This document shows, in pieces, positions 35,045 to 43,988 of a stretch of 64,000 nucleotides of DNA. The stretch lies in the NCBI GenBank assembly GCA_040004035.1, contig JAMPLN010000001.1. The stretch is one strand, 5' to 3'. The position numbers and the translations under genes are program-made. How positions within the stretch are numbered: position 1 is the first letter of the stretch; every line of letters starts with the position of its first letter. A model generated the notes under the pieces. It was not told the DNA's origin and made no database searches. It worked only from the letters and a program-made list of their open reading frames with translations. Source of the stretch: Microcoleus vaginatus_C (GTDB taxonomy: Bacteria > Cyanobacteriota > Cyanobacteriia > Cyanobacteriales > Microcoleaceae).

Positions 35045-36559
35045 ATGCAGCAGCCAAAAAACTTGAACAGGCTTTTGCGAGCTTTGTCTCGGCAAGGTCT
35101 TGATGTTAGTTACGACAATAAAGTCTACTCGATTTGTCTCAATAGTTCTTTGAATGAACACTGGCAAGATGCCAGTGCCACAAGAGAACTCAATAGTTCT
35201 TTGAATGAACACTGGCAAGATGCCAGTGCCACAACAGCAGAAGTTTTGCTCCCAGAGGATTTTCCGGTGGAAGCAAAGGCCCTGAAACAGTTAGCAAATT
35301 TGGCGAATGTTCGACACCCTCAAGGTGGCTGCGTTTGCCGCGCTTGCGCTACTCCAGACTTCCATCCGGGGGATGCGGGAGTCGCGATCGGCTCGATCGT
35401 AGAAACAGCAGGAATGGTGATTCCGGCGGCTACCGGTTCCGATATCAACTGCGGGATGCGGTTACACGTTGCGGATTTGTCGATCGAACAATTCCTCAGT
35501 CAGCGCGATCGATTTGTAGAATTGCTCAAAGGCGATTATTTCTTCGGTACTCGCGATGTCAGCATGACTGCAAAAACTGCTCGCGCGATGTTCCAACACG
35601 GGATTCCCGGATGGCTGGATGCTATGCTGCACAAGGCAACCGGCAGCGTGGCTAATTCGGATTTCGAGCAGTTGGCCACAGAGTGCGACCGCACTTTCCT
35701 CGGCGGTTCCATGAATGGCGATGTCAGATGGGCTCCCGAAGAATTAGTCCCAAACGACGGCTTAGTCAGGGATGGCGGGTTAGCTACCATCGGTGGCGGC
35801 AATCACTTTGTGGAAATTCAAGTGGTTGAGGAAGTTATCGATCGAGCTACGGCTTATACTTGGGGAGTTCGATCGGGACAAATCGCTTTTATGATTCACT
35901 CCGGTTCGCGAAGTGTCGGCAAATACATCGGCGGTATGTGGCGCGATCGAGCTTGCGAAGCCTGGCCGAAAACTCTCAAACATCCTGATTCCAGGCTCTT
36001 CCCGCTGTCTCTGGCAGCAAATCCCGAACTTGTCAGCAGCTACCTGCAAGCGGAAGCAACGGCCGCCAATTACGGTTTTATCAACCGCTTGCTGCTAGCA
36101 GAACTTCTGCGACTGCGTTTGCGGGAAGTTTTCGGGGATATAGAAGCTCCTTTAGTTTACGATTTGCCTCACAATATTACCTTAGCTGAAGGTGACGGCT
36201 GGGTAACGCGCAAAGGCGCTTGTCCCGCACATTCCGGTCAGCCTGTAATTGTACCGGGTTCGATGGGCGCACCGTCTTTTTTGCTGGTTGGGAAGGGAAA
36301 CGATCGATTTTTGCGATCGGCCTCTCACGGTGCAGGAAGGGCGCGATCGCGCTTCGATATGAGTCGCAAAGGTGTTGACAAAACTGACTCCGCTTTGGAA
36401 TTAACCGGCGTAGATTGCATTACCTTGCGCGAAGAACGCAGAATCGAAGAAGCACCGGCAGCTTACAAGCCTATTCAACCAGTAATTGACGTTCAGGTTG
36501 AGGCGCAAATAGTTGGTGCAGTCGCTAAAATGAAGCCAGTGTTAACGTTTAAAGCCTAG
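35045..36559 (+). CDS. rtcB: RtcB-type RNA ligase with repeat-derived N-terminal insert
   Basis: A 504-residue RtcB, which joins 2',3'-cyclic-phosphate and 5'-OH RNA ends using GTP and Mn2+. Key motifs are present: GSDINCGMRL with the metal-binding Cys136, GGGNHFVEIQ, MIHSGSRSVG, and SASHGAGRARSR with the guanylated His. Residues 32-65 are an insert made of two copies of a 51-bp unit (NSSLNEHWQDASAT), each with an internal hairpin. Start ATG 35045 lies ~130 bases downstream of a palindromic operator-like promoter. Catalytic residues look intact. No archease is adjacent. Roles in tRNA repair or stress are family knowledge; here the substrate is unknown. Confidence 0.93.
   Translation: MQQPKNLNRLLRALSRQGLDVSYDNKVYSICLNSSLNEHWQDASATRELNSSLNEHWQDASATTAEVLLPEDFPVEAKALKQLANLANVRHPQGGCVCRACATPDFHPGDAGVAIGSIVETAGMVIPAATGSDINCGMRLHVADLSIEQFLSQRDRFVELLKGDYFFGTRDVSMTAKTARAMFQHGIPGWLDAMLHKATGSVANSDFEQLATECDRTFLGGSMNGDVRWAPEELVPNDGLVRDGGLATIGGGNHFVEIQVVEEVIDRATAYTWGVRSGQIAFMIHSGSRSVGKYIGGMWRDRACEAWPKTLKHPDSRLFPLSLAANPELVSSYLQAEATAANYGFINRLLLAELLRLRLREVFGDIEAPLVYDLPHNITLAEGDGWVTRKGACPAHSGQPVIVPGSMGAPSFLLVGKGNDRFLRSASHGAGRARSRFDMSRKGVDKTDSALELTGVDCITLREERRIEEAPAAYKPIQPVIDVQVEAQIVGAVAKMKPVLTFKA
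35138..35239 (+). repeat. In-frame 51-bp tandem duplication inside rtcB
   Basis: Units at 35138-35188 and 35189-35239 are identical for about 45 bases. Each contains the hairpin CTGGCA-AGA-TGCCAG. Fifty-one bases equal 17 codons, so the reading frame is kept. The same two units are traceable in the relic at 3960-4060. GGCAAGATGCC also occurs at 21091 and 39309 in other settings. Confidence 0.88.
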
Positions 36560-36661
36560 GAACGGGGCATTTGAGAATTAAAAATTAAACAAGGGTAAGG
36601 TGCGCGCGGATCGCCCTACTAATTTTTAATTCTCGGCCCTATTTCCGATGCCCCATGCCCT

Positions 36662-38458
36662 ATGAATGATTCTCAAGCATCACCAAATCCATCAAAACCT
36701 GTCCATCCCCTAAAGCGGCTGCTGAAGTACGGGCGCCGCTACCGCATGAAAGCTTGGCTGGCAAGTATCTGTTCGCTGCTGAATAAATTCTTTGATTTAG
36801 CGCCGCCAGCATTAATCGGTATTGCCGTTGATGTGGTGGTGAAACAGCAAGATTCTATCCTCGCTCAGTGGGGCATAAAAGATGTCTTTTGGCAACTGGC
36901 AATTATCACTCTTTTGAGCGCGATTGTTTGGACGTTGGAATCTATTTTTGAATATGCTTATGATTATTTGTGGCGCAATTTGGCCCAGGATATTGAACAC
37001 GATTTGCGTCTGGAAGCTTACAGCCATTTGCAGGAATTAGAATTAGCTTATTTTGAAGAACGCAGCACGGGCGGTTTGATTTCTATTCTCAATGATGATA
37101 TCAATCAACTGGAACGTTTTTTGGACGACGGTGCTAATGAGGTGATTCAGGTAATTACAACGGTTGTTGTGATTGGCGCGGCTTTTTTTGCTGCATCTCC
37201 TGGTGTTGCTGGGCTGTCAATGCTGCCGATACCTTTTATTATTTGGGGTTCGATTGCCTTTCAAAATCGCCTCGCTCCTTTTTATGCTGATGTGCGGGAA
37301 AAGGTGAGTTTTCTGAACGGGCAACTGTCGAATAATTTGACGGGAATTACTACTATTAAAAGCTTTACTTCCGAAGATTATGAAATTCGGCGGATCGAAA
37401 CACAAAGCCAAGCTTACCGCGAAAGCAACCGACGGGCGATCGTCCTTTCGGCAGCTTTTATTCCGCTAATTCGGGTTGTGATTTTCTTGGGGTTTATTGC
37501 AACGCTATTTCTGGGCGGTTTGGAGGTGGTGGCGGGCCGGTTGTCTGTGGGAACTTACAGCGTTTTGGTGTTTTTAACGCAGCGATTGCTGTGGCCGCTG
37601 ACTCGCCTGGGAAATACTCTGGATCAATACCAGCGCGCCATGGCTTCTACTAATCGGGTGATGAATTTGTTGGATACTCCGATCGCAATTCGCACGGGTG
37701 ATATTCGGCGGCCGGTTAGTTCGATTAAGGGTGAGTTGGAATTTAAAAATGTTACTTTTTCTTACAATCAAAGAAAGCCGATTTTGCAGTATTTTTCTCT
37801 GACTCTACCTGCTGGAAAAACTACTGCGATTGTTGGGGCTACTGGTTCGGGAAAAAGTACGCTGGTGAAACTCATATTGAGGCTGTACGAGGTACAGCAC
37901 GGCAATATTTATCTCGACGGAATAGAATTAAATAACCTGAATTTAAAAGACTTGCGGAGAGCGATCGGATTGGTGAGTCAAGATGTGTTTTTGTTTCACG
38001 GTACGGTGGCAGAAAATATTGCTTACGGCAGTTTTGAGGCAACTAATCGAGAGATAGTAAATGCTGCGAAAATTGCGGAGGCTCACGAGTTTATCGCCCA
38101 ATTGCCGGACGGTTACAACACTATTGTAGGGGAACGCGGTCAAAAATTGTCGGGGGGTCAGCGGCAGCGAATTGCAATTGCGAGGGCTGTTTTGAAGAAT
38201 CCGCCGATTTTGATTCTGGATGAGGCTACTTCAGCGGTGGATAACGAGACGGAGGCGGCAATTCAGCGATCGCTCGAACGAATTACCAAAAATCGCACTA
38301 CAATTGCGATCGCCCACCGTCTTTCTACTGTCCGCAATGCCGATTGCATTTGTGTCATGGAAGAGGGGCTGGTGGTAGAATCGGGGCAGCACGAACAACT
38401 GATCGAACAGGACGGAATTTATGCGGCGCTCTGGCGCGTGCAATCTGGTATAAGATAG
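36662..38458 (+). CDS. ABC exporter, fused membrane and ATPase domains
   Basis: A 598-residue half-transporter with an N-terminal six-helix exporter domain (residues ~30-320) and a C-terminal nucleotide-binding domain. The ATPase motifs are complete: Walker A GATGSGKST, Q-loop LVSQDVFLFHG, signature LSGGQRQR, Walker B ILILDEATS and the H-loop AIAHRLST. It should work as a homodimer moving lipids, peptides or drugs outwards; it resembles MsbA/LmrA-type exporters and the substrate is unknown. ATG 36662 is embedded in a cyanobacterial CCCATGCCCTATG-type repeat, so the start may owe something to repeat insertion. Confidence 0.92.
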   Translation: MNDSQASPNPSKPVHPLKRLLKYGRRYRMKAWLASICSLLNKFFDLAPPALIGIAVDVVVKQQDSILAQWGIKDVFWQLAIITLLSAIVWTLESIFEYAYDYLWRNLAQDIEHDLRLEAYSHLQELELAYFEERSTGGLISILNDDINQLERFLDDGANEVIQVITTVVVIGAAFFAASPGVAGLSMLPIPFIIWGSIAFQNRLAPFYADVREKVSFLNGQLSNNLTGITTIKSFTSEDYEIRRIETQSQAYRESNRRAIVLSAAFIPLIRVVIFLGFIATLFLGGLEVVAGRLSVGTYSVLVFLTQRLLWPLTRLGNTLDQYQRAMASTNRVMNLLDTPIAIRTGDIRRPVSSIKGELEFKNVTFSYNQRKPILQYFSLTLPAGKTTAIVGATGSGKSTLVKLILRLYEVQHGNIYLDGIELNNLNLKDLRRAIGLVSQDVFLFHGTVAENIAYGSFEATNREIVNAAKIAEAHEFIAQLPDGYNTIVGERGQKLSGGQRQRIAIARAVLKNPPILILDEATSAVDNETEAAIQRSLERITKNRTTIAIAHRLSTVRNADCICVMEEGLVVESGQHEQLIEQDGIYAALWRVQSGIR

Positions 38459-38534
38459 AAACGCAGCGGTTTTGAGTAATTGGGAATTGCTAATTTGTAA
38501 TTGGGTATGGGGCATTGGGCATGGGTAACTAATG

Positions 38535-38588
38535 ACAACAGTCAACTGCCAACTGCCAACTGCCAACTGACTACTGACTGCTGACTGT
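38535..38588. repeat. Heptamer STRR array (CAACTGC/CTACTGA)
   Basis: CAACAGTCAACTGCCAACTGCCAACTGCC-type heptamers run for about 55 bases between the ABC exporter and the next gene, preceded by a GGGCATTGGGCATGGG repeat. This is a typical filamentous-cyanobacterial STRR. Confidence 0.8.
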
Positions 38589-38620
38589 AAAATATTAGTT
38601 TATACAAACAAGAAGAGAAA

Positions 38621-39052
38621 ATGTTTCTATTTGATAGCCCTGAGTCCAAACCCAACGAAAATAGCTGGAGCCGCAAATTAGATAAATTCGTGAAAGCTAA
38701 TCAAAATGAATTGGCTGCTTTGGCTTGGGGACTATTTCTGGAAAGGGGAGAGGAAAGCGAGGAGATTTTGGCAATTGATGTTGCAGAAACTGCGCGTTTT
38801 GTGTATTGTAAGAAAGAAGCGGTTGAGGAGTTGAACCGTCAAGTGAGAAGTCATATTCAGGAAGTTGTAGGTGTGTTGAACGCTCACAAGCCTGAGACAG
38901 AAGTGGCGATTTTGGCGATCGGGGAAGGTCAAATTAAGTTAATTTTTTTTGAACCTAAGCCTGAACCTCCTGTGTGTTTTGAGGAAGCCGCAACAGATGT
39001 TGATACATTGTTGGCTAAGCTGGAACAGCAGATGGGTGAATATATGAAATAG
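38621..39052 (+). CDS. Conserved cyanobacterial protein, possibly CcmS-like
   Basis: A 143-residue soluble protein: WSRKLDKFVKANQNELAALA at the N-terminus, WGLFLERG, then a beta-rich part (VAILAIGEGQIKLIFFEP) and an acidic end DVDTLLAKLEQQMGEY. This pattern is widespread in cyanobacteria and resembles my recollection of the beta-carboxysome assembly chaperone CcmS; that identity is tentative. Nothing in the neighbourhood (no ccm genes) supports or denies it. A purine-rich AGAAGAGAAA precedes ATG 38621. Confidence 0.75.
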   Translation: MFLFDSPESKPNENSWSRKLDKFVKANQNELAALAWGLFLERGEESEEILAIDVAETARFVYCKKEAVEELNRQVRSHIQEVVGVLNAHKPETEVAILAIGEGQIKLIFFEPKPEPPVCFEEAATDVDTLLAKLEQQMGEYMK

Positions 39053-39358
39053 GAGTTATATCAAATCCGGTGGCATCGGAATTGATATTACCTACAATCA
39101 GGAGACGACGCCGTGCGGTTTTCCTACAATTAATCGGGCGATTGTGACATCTTTTATCGAGGAAAATTGACTATTTTGGGGTAGGCAAACGGCAATGCCG
39201 TATCCTCACTTGCCCTATTGTCGATGGCTATATCTGATCGCACTCTGAGGGCAATTTCATCCCACAGTCTCTTTCAATGCCTCGGTGAGATCAACTGCGT
39301 ATCAGCAATAGGCAAGATGCCTGTTCCACAAAGAGTAAACCCGGACTTATTATAGATA
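39053..39358. other. Repeat-rich intergenic stretch
   Basis: It holds a diverged CCGGTGGCATCGGAATTGATAT palindrome (39068-39090), an inverse copy of the ATTTTGGGGTAGG/CGGCAATGCCG element near 39172-39212, and a GGCAAGATGCCTGTTCCACA element at 39309. No gene was found. Genes on both sides end here (convergent). Confidence 0.65.
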
Positions 39359-40294
39359 TCAGAATAACCAGCAATCAAAATAACCAGCGGGCGGCGAATC
39401 GTCATGCAAAATTTGAGCTTTGTCTAAAGTAGGTACAGCCTCCGCCAATTCTCTACCTACTTTTACCTCAAGCGCCCTGTCTGTTAATGGAAAGGAAAAT
39501 TGATAGCTATCTTGCAAATATTTTGCCTTAGCAACAATCTCATCTTTCTCCAAAATCTGGCTGTTGCTACCAATCAAAATGCTATTACTTTCCTGGCAAA
39601 CACACACGCACACCTGAGAAAACACACTTTGAAGAGTCGTAATTTTTTCGGCATAAAACTGATCTCTGTGCAGCAGATTTGCTAGCACAACTCCCTCGCT
39701 TGACAAGTGTTTTTCGCAGATTTGATAAAATTCTTTGGTGGATAGGCGGTGCGGAAAGTAGCCGTTGCCAAAAGCTACGTCGATCATGATTATATCGTAC
39801 TGAGTATCTGATTTTTGCTGCTCTAAATACTCTCTGCCGTCTTGCATTTTTACAGTTAGCCGAGCGTCAAATTGCACTCCAAAACACTTTTTAGCTGCTT
39901 CGATCGCGATCGGATCGATCTCCGCACATTCTATAACAGTGTCCGGCAAATAGTGGTGCAAAACTAAGGGAATTCTGCCGCCGCCAAATCCAGCCATATA
40001 GATTCTTTGAGGTTGGCTTTGCCACACTAAACCCAACATCATTGCCTGAGTATATTCAGACACTAGATGTAAAGGATTGTTGAAATCGAAAACAGATTGC
40101 AGTAAATCTGTGTGCTGATTTACTTTTTCTACTAAAGATAGCTTAATGTGCGATCGCTCTTTTGTGACTGCAACATAGTGAACACCAGACTCTTTGCAAA
40201 AAATAACTTTGTCTGGCTGTTGCTGCAGCCAAGCCAGCCGCTGTCGAATAGCGGATAAATTAATAGATTGCCAAGTTTTGTGTTCCTCAATCAT
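39359..40294 (-). CDS. Spermidine-synthase-like methyltransferase-fold protein
   Basis: A 311-residue Rossmann-fold protein of the polyamine synthase group. The cofactor-binding loop is IYMAGFGGGRIPLVLHHYLP with IECAEIDPIAIEAAKK, followed by VKMQDGREYLEQ (Asp at the position used for substrate/cofactor) and YDIIMIDVAFGN. This last motif deviates from the D-x-x-D-P pair of true spermidine synthases, so the aminopropyltransferase activity is doubtful. No transmembrane domain is present. It is monocistronic. Confidence 0.8.
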   Translation of the reverse strand: MIEEHKTWQSINLSAIRQRLAWLQQQPDKVIFCKESGVHYVAVTKERSHIKLSLVEKVNQHTDLLQSVFDFNNPLHLVSEYTQAMMLGLVWQSQPQRIYMAGFGGGRIPLVLHHYLPDTVIECAEIDPIAIEAAKKCFGVQFDARLTVKMQDGREYLEQQKSDTQYDIIMIDVAFGNGYFPHRLSTKEFYQICEKHLSSEGVVLANLLHRDQFYAEKITTLQSVFSQVCVCVCQESNSILIGSNSQILEKDEIVAKAKYLQDSYQFSFPLTDRALEVKVGRELAEAVPTLDKAQILHDDSPPAGYFDCWLF

Positions 40295-40480
40295 CTGATT
40301 TTAAATTTTATTTAAATTCGATATTCTCTAAGAATATAGCCTCATCAACGCGGTTTCTACCAAAATCGCTGAGTCGCCCGATATCTGCGAAGAAACCGGG
40401 TTTCTAGTCAAGGCTGAGGCAAGTCATGTTCTCATTTTCCAGCAGGGCAAAGAACGAGAAGACAACAGAAATTCACCCGA

Positions 40481-41080
40481 TTACAGCCGCTTGTACGCCA
40501 CCAATTCCAAACCTGAAACCGAAAGTTCCACTTTTTCCCAATCTTGCTTGTCACCTTCTAACTTTTCAAAAGCTGCTGAGGTAAGCAAAATCTCTCCGCG
40601 TTCCGCCAAATCCTCTCCCAACTTAGATGCCAGATTAAATTCCCCTCCGTACATATCCTCTCCTTCCAGCATCAAAACATCGCCACAGCCAATACCAATG
40701 CAGAGGTAAATATCCATCTCCGGCGGCAGTGTCGTGTTGACAGCCGCTGTTTGTTTCACAGAGTCGATCGCAGCTTCCACCGCTGATTTTACATCAGCAA
40801 AAACTGCAAAAATATTGTCTGCTTCCTCCTTAACTAGAGTGCCGCCGTATTCTGAAATTATCGGTTTGACAATTCCGTGCATCCGGTGAATCATTGCCAA
40901 AAAATGAATAATTCCGTGGCGGACTGTCGTGCGCGAAAATCCCGACATATCCATTACTAAAATTGCGTAATTTTTGCGGAAAGTGGCATTAATTTTTTCA
41001 TCAATTTCCGCCATTCTTTCGGGATGTTCGTTTCTTTCTTGCAGCAACTTTTCCAAGTTAGCGCGGTTATTTGTTTTCAT
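40481..41080 (-). CDS. Adenylate/guanylate cyclase catalytic domain protein
   Basis: A 199-residue class III nucleotidyl cyclase domain. The first metal-binding Asp lies in ILVMDMSGFSR and the second in LVKEEADNIFAVFADV. IGIGCGDVL and GGEFNLASKLGEDLAERGEI correspond to the transition-state Asn/Arg region, with Asn present and Arg shifted. A short helix precedes the domain. The gene starts six bases after a response regulator, so the pair is an operon and the regulator may control the cyclase. Choice between ATP and GTP cannot be made safely. Confidence 0.85.
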   Translation of the reverse strand: MKTNNRANLEKLLQERNEHPERMAEIDEKINATFRKNYAILVMDMSGFSRTTVRHGIIHFLAMIHRMHGIVKPIISEYGGTLVKEEADNIFAVFADVKSAVEAAIDSVKQTAAVNTTLPPEMDIYLCIGIGCGDVLMLEGEDMYGGEFNLASKLGEDLAERGEILLTSAAFEKLEGDKQDWEKVELSVSGLELVAYKRL

Positions 41081-41086
41081 TTTAGT

Positions 41087-41821
41087 TTAATTAAATTCCC
41101 AATCGCGACACTGTTCTTGAGGGCGGCCAGCAGGATGCACCGCACAATTGATGCCGTCCTTGCCGTAATAATAATCGCACACTTTGCAAGGTTTAGTTTG
41201 CTCTAATTTTTTCATCAAGATAGCCCGGATTGTCTGGACTCGGTTGCGATACTTGTTTGCATTCGAGTGACTCGGTTCAATTGCCAATGCTTGCTCGAAA
41301 GCTGCTAAGCTGGAATCGTACAATTTAATAATTTGGGAGCTGTATTTTGTCCAAGCATCGGCATGGCTTTGATACAGTTCGACTGTACTTAAGTTTAAAA
41401 TTCCGTATTCTGTCCAAGCGTCGGCTGAAGCTCGATCGAACTTAATATTGGCATTGAGCAAAACTTTTTTAATCGTTGCCAAAAGTTCCCTCGGCTGCCA
41501 AGGTTTGCTAACATAAGCCTCGGCGCGATCGCCCTGGAACCTGGAAAATAAAGCTAACTGCTGTCCCTTGCCTGTTAAAAATACCACCGGTATGTTCCGA
41601 GTTTCGGGATTAGCTTTAATTAAACGACAAACCCCGTAGCCGTCCAGACGGGGCATTATAACATCTAATAATACTAAATCAGGGCAATTTTTCTCAATTT
41701 TATCCAGCGCTTCCACACCGTCAGATGCCTGAATTACATTCAATCCGCTGCATCTCAACTGATGTGAAATGCACTCCCGCTGGCTGCGGGAATCTTCCAC
41801 CACTAAAACTGTTCTCATCAC
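41087..41821 (-). CDS. Response regulator with Cys-rich C-terminal module
   Basis: A 244-residue protein with an N-terminal receiver domain (residues ~3-120): VLVVEDSRSQ with acidic residues, LVLLDVIMPRLDG with the phosphoacceptor Asp, VVFLTGKG, and YVSKPW with the conserved Lys. After it comes a TPR-like helical stretch (AAFEQALAIEPSHSNANKY) and a C-terminal CKVCDYYYG...NCAVHPAG...QCRDWEF pattern, a likely zinc-binding or Cys-rich module seen in other cyanobacterial proteins. There is no DNA-binding domain, so output is probably by protein contact, perhaps with the cyclase encoded next. Confidence 0.88.
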   Translation of the reverse strand: MMRTVLVVEDSRSQRECISHQLRCSGLNVIQASDGVEALDKIEKNCPDLVLLDVIMPRLDGYGVCRLIKANPETRNIPVVFLTGKGQQLALFSRFQGDRAEAYVSKPWQPRELLATIKKVLLNANIKFDRASADAWTEYGILNLSTVELYQSHADAWTKYSSQIIKLYDSSLAAFEQALAIEPSHSNANKYRNRVQTIRAILMKKLEQTKPCKVCDYYYGKDGINCAVHPAGRPQEQCRDWEFN

Positions 41822-42143
41822 TCCCCACCTGGTTTTTGAGGTAAACTTGTTCGCTGCTTCGAGTCACCCTTGCTGACATCAGTTTACCCGCCTTGGATGA
41901 ATTTGTTATCACTGGCGAGCTAAACTTACTCAAATTGCAACAAATCTTAAACTGGCGAGCTAAGGTGATACTTATCAAAAAATGCGGCTTGCTAATACCC
42001 TGATAATTGTTGAAGGTTTAGGCGGTAAATATTCGGCTTTTAAGCCTTAATAACGGCAAATCGTACTGATATCGGACGAAAACCTTGTTGAATTGCAACA
42101 GATAATCGGCTACTGTATACGTTGAAGTTCTTAAGGACGACAA
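41822..42143. other. Divergent intergenic region with 13-bp direct repeats
   Basis: ACTGGCGAGCTAA occurs at 41911-41923 and again at 41951-41963, 40 bases apart. Spacing near four helical turns could suit two regulator dimers or simply be a repeat. Promoters for the regulator operon and for the secreted protein must lie here. Nothing else was identified. Confidence 0.5.
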
Positions 42144-42509
42144 ATGAATCGATTGCTCCTCACTTTACTTGTAAGTCCGACGCTGTTTGGATCTTTGATG
42201 TCTTTGAGCGCGATCGCAAATCCCGCTCCAATTACCGAAACACTAGGCCAATCGGCTGATTCGCCCAAGTGTGTGCGATCGCCCCACACTCAGCGCCTGA
42301 CTTGCGTGCGCCTCCCAGCCAAAGCTGCTGCTGCTAATTCTAAAGTAAGAATCAGTTGGCAGCGGCCCGATGATCAGCAGGTGGCCATGCTGGATTTTTC
42401 GGAAGAAGAAAGTGATGCGGCGGCGGCGCTGTTTGGCTGCGACTGTCAGATGTGTATCAACTCGCTGCGACAGTTGCGCGGTTTGCCACCTCTGGATCTA
42501 GCTTCTTGA
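42144..42509 (+). CDS. Small secreted protein of unknown function
   Basis: A 121-residue exported protein with a signal peptide (MNRLLLTLLVSPTLFGSLMS... SAIANPA). The mature part has four or five cysteines (KCVRSP, LTCVRLP, GCDCQMC), so it is probably disulfide-bonded or metal-binding. The C-terminal FGCDCQMCINSLRQLRG may be the functional element. AAGGACGA sits just before ATG 42144. No family recognised. Confidence 0.8.
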   Translation: MNRLLLTLLVSPTLFGSLMSLSAIANPAPITETLGQSADSPKCVRSPHTQRLTCVRLPAKAAAANSKVRISWQRPDDQQVAMLDFSEEESDAAAALFGCDCQMCINSLRQLRGLPPLDLAS

Positions 42510-42661
42510 GGGCGATCCGACAGCATAGGAAGTCAGGCTTAAAAACCAGGTTTCCGATCGCTGCGCGCTTTTGAGTGCCTTTAGCTTTCTCACTTTTGGA
42601 GAAATTGTGGTCAATTGGTTCCATGATTTCTAGAGATTTTTTATCTCTCAAAACCAGGTTT

Positions 42662-43567
42662 CTACTTTTTAGCGATAACTTGTTTAAGTTGAGCAGTTGC
42701 TTGCTCAATTTTTTCGATACTGCCTGGGTTGACCAATCCGTAGTAGTCAAAAACGTAAACTCGATTATTTTTTGTGGCTGTTAGTTTATTCCAAAATGAA
42801 TCAGATTTAAATTGGTCTAAAATTCCTTCTCCCCGATCGACTATAATGATAACTTCGGGATTAGCCTCTAAAACCTTTTCCGCTGAAAGCGTCACGTAGC
42901 CTCGCACGGGGCTATCTCCTTGCAATTGGGCTGCGACATTTTTCACGTTAAACTTACCCAACAAATCTCCAGCCCAACTGCTTTGATTGGGCGATAAAAT
43001 CGGTTGTCTGCTTACCAAAACTAAAGTGGCGGGGCTTTGATTGGGGATGTCTGCTAAAAATGTTTGGTAGCGTTTTAACAGAGGTTCGGGATTCGTATTG
43101 AGGGATTTAGCTAAAGTGGTTGTTAAATCTTCTAGCGATTTCCAGCTATCAACTTGAGTGAGTAAAGTTTTAATTCCAAGCTGTTGCAATTTTTGCATTG
43201 TTTGGTCGTGAAATCCCGACGCACCTACCACTAAATCCGGTTTCAGTGCGATGATTTTTTCCAAATTGGGAGGGGTACGTTCGGCAGTGACTGCGGTAAT
43301 ACCTGTAAATTTGGGGTTGCTGCTGACTAATGCGCTGCCGGGAATTCCTACAAGTTTGGTTGGGTCGAGTTGATGGATAATATCGGCGCTTAAAGGTGTT
43401 AAAGCTACAACTTTTTGTGCTGATTCGCTGTTAGTTGTTTGTGGTTGATTGGCTGGCGAACCAGCAGGAGTTGATTGCTGAAGTTGGGGTGAAGTGGTGG
43501 CGGAGCAAGCGGTAAATGCTAAACTCAGCAACAGGATAGCGGTACGATAAAAAAAAGTTTTGTACAT
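42662..43567 (-). CDS. ABC importer substrate-binding lipoprotein (FecB/BtuF type)
   Basis: A 301-residue periplasmic binding protein lipidated at the cysteine of the lipobox AFTAC. It has the two-lobe helical-backbone fold of siderophore, haem and cobalamin binders: VVALTPLSADIIHQLDP near the N-terminus, IIALKPDLVVGASGF, and the C-terminal VTLSAEKVLEANPEVIIIVDRG with VYVFDYYGLVNPGS. It is the last gene of an importer operon after the permease and ATPase. The ligand (Fe-siderophore, haem or B12) cannot be assigned from sequence. Confidence 0.9.
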   Translation of the reverse strand: MYKTFFYRTAILLLSLAFTACSATTSPQLQQSTPAGSPANQPQTTNSESAQKVVALTPLSADIIHQLDPTKLVGIPGSALVSSNPKFTGITAVTAERTPPNLEKIIALKPDLVVGASGFHDQTMQKLQQLGIKTLLTQVDSWKSLEDLTTTLAKSLNTNPEPLLKRYQTFLADIPNQSPATLVLVSRQPILSPNQSSWAGDLLGKFNVKNVAAQLQGDSPVRGYVTLSAEKVLEANPEVIIIVDRGEGILDQFKSDSFWNKLTATKNNRVYVFDYYGLVNPGSIEKIEQATAQLKQVIAKK

Positions 43568-43619
43568 AGTTTAGGCGGGAGTTACAGCGAGTTTAGACCA
43601 GGTTGAGGCAGAATTGACA

Positions 43620-43738
43620 GGAAGTTCGATCGCACTCAAAAACGATTGTTGACGGTTGACTGTTGACTGTTGACTGTTTGGATATTTGAACAATACCGAT
43701 GCAACCGGAAACGATAGGACGGGAAGTTCGATCGCACT
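43620..43738. repeat. STRR and palindrome element flanked by 17-bp direct repeats
   Basis: GGAAGTTCGATCGCACT occurs at 43620-43636 and again at 43722-43738. Between them lie the heptamers GTTGACT (43649-43677) and a CCGATGCAACCGGAA palindrome piece. The arrangement looks like a small inserted element with a duplicated edge, between the ATPase and binding-protein genes of the importer operon. Confidence 0.7.
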
Positions 43739-43988
43739 TTAGCGCTTAATGATTTAAATATCAATAGTTTACGGTAGATTTTGTATAAAAAACCGCATCT
43801 ATTGCCTGAATTCAGATTTTTTAAGTATCTCTTAAGTTTTATTCTCCCTTGGGAATCAAGACTACGCAATGGTTTAAAGCCTTTTGCACTCAGATAGAAC
43901 AGCGGATTGTGGCAATAAGTTAATTGAAATAATTATGAATAACTTGAGAACTTAGTGCGAGGACAAGGTTATACTTACCCAAAAAGTA

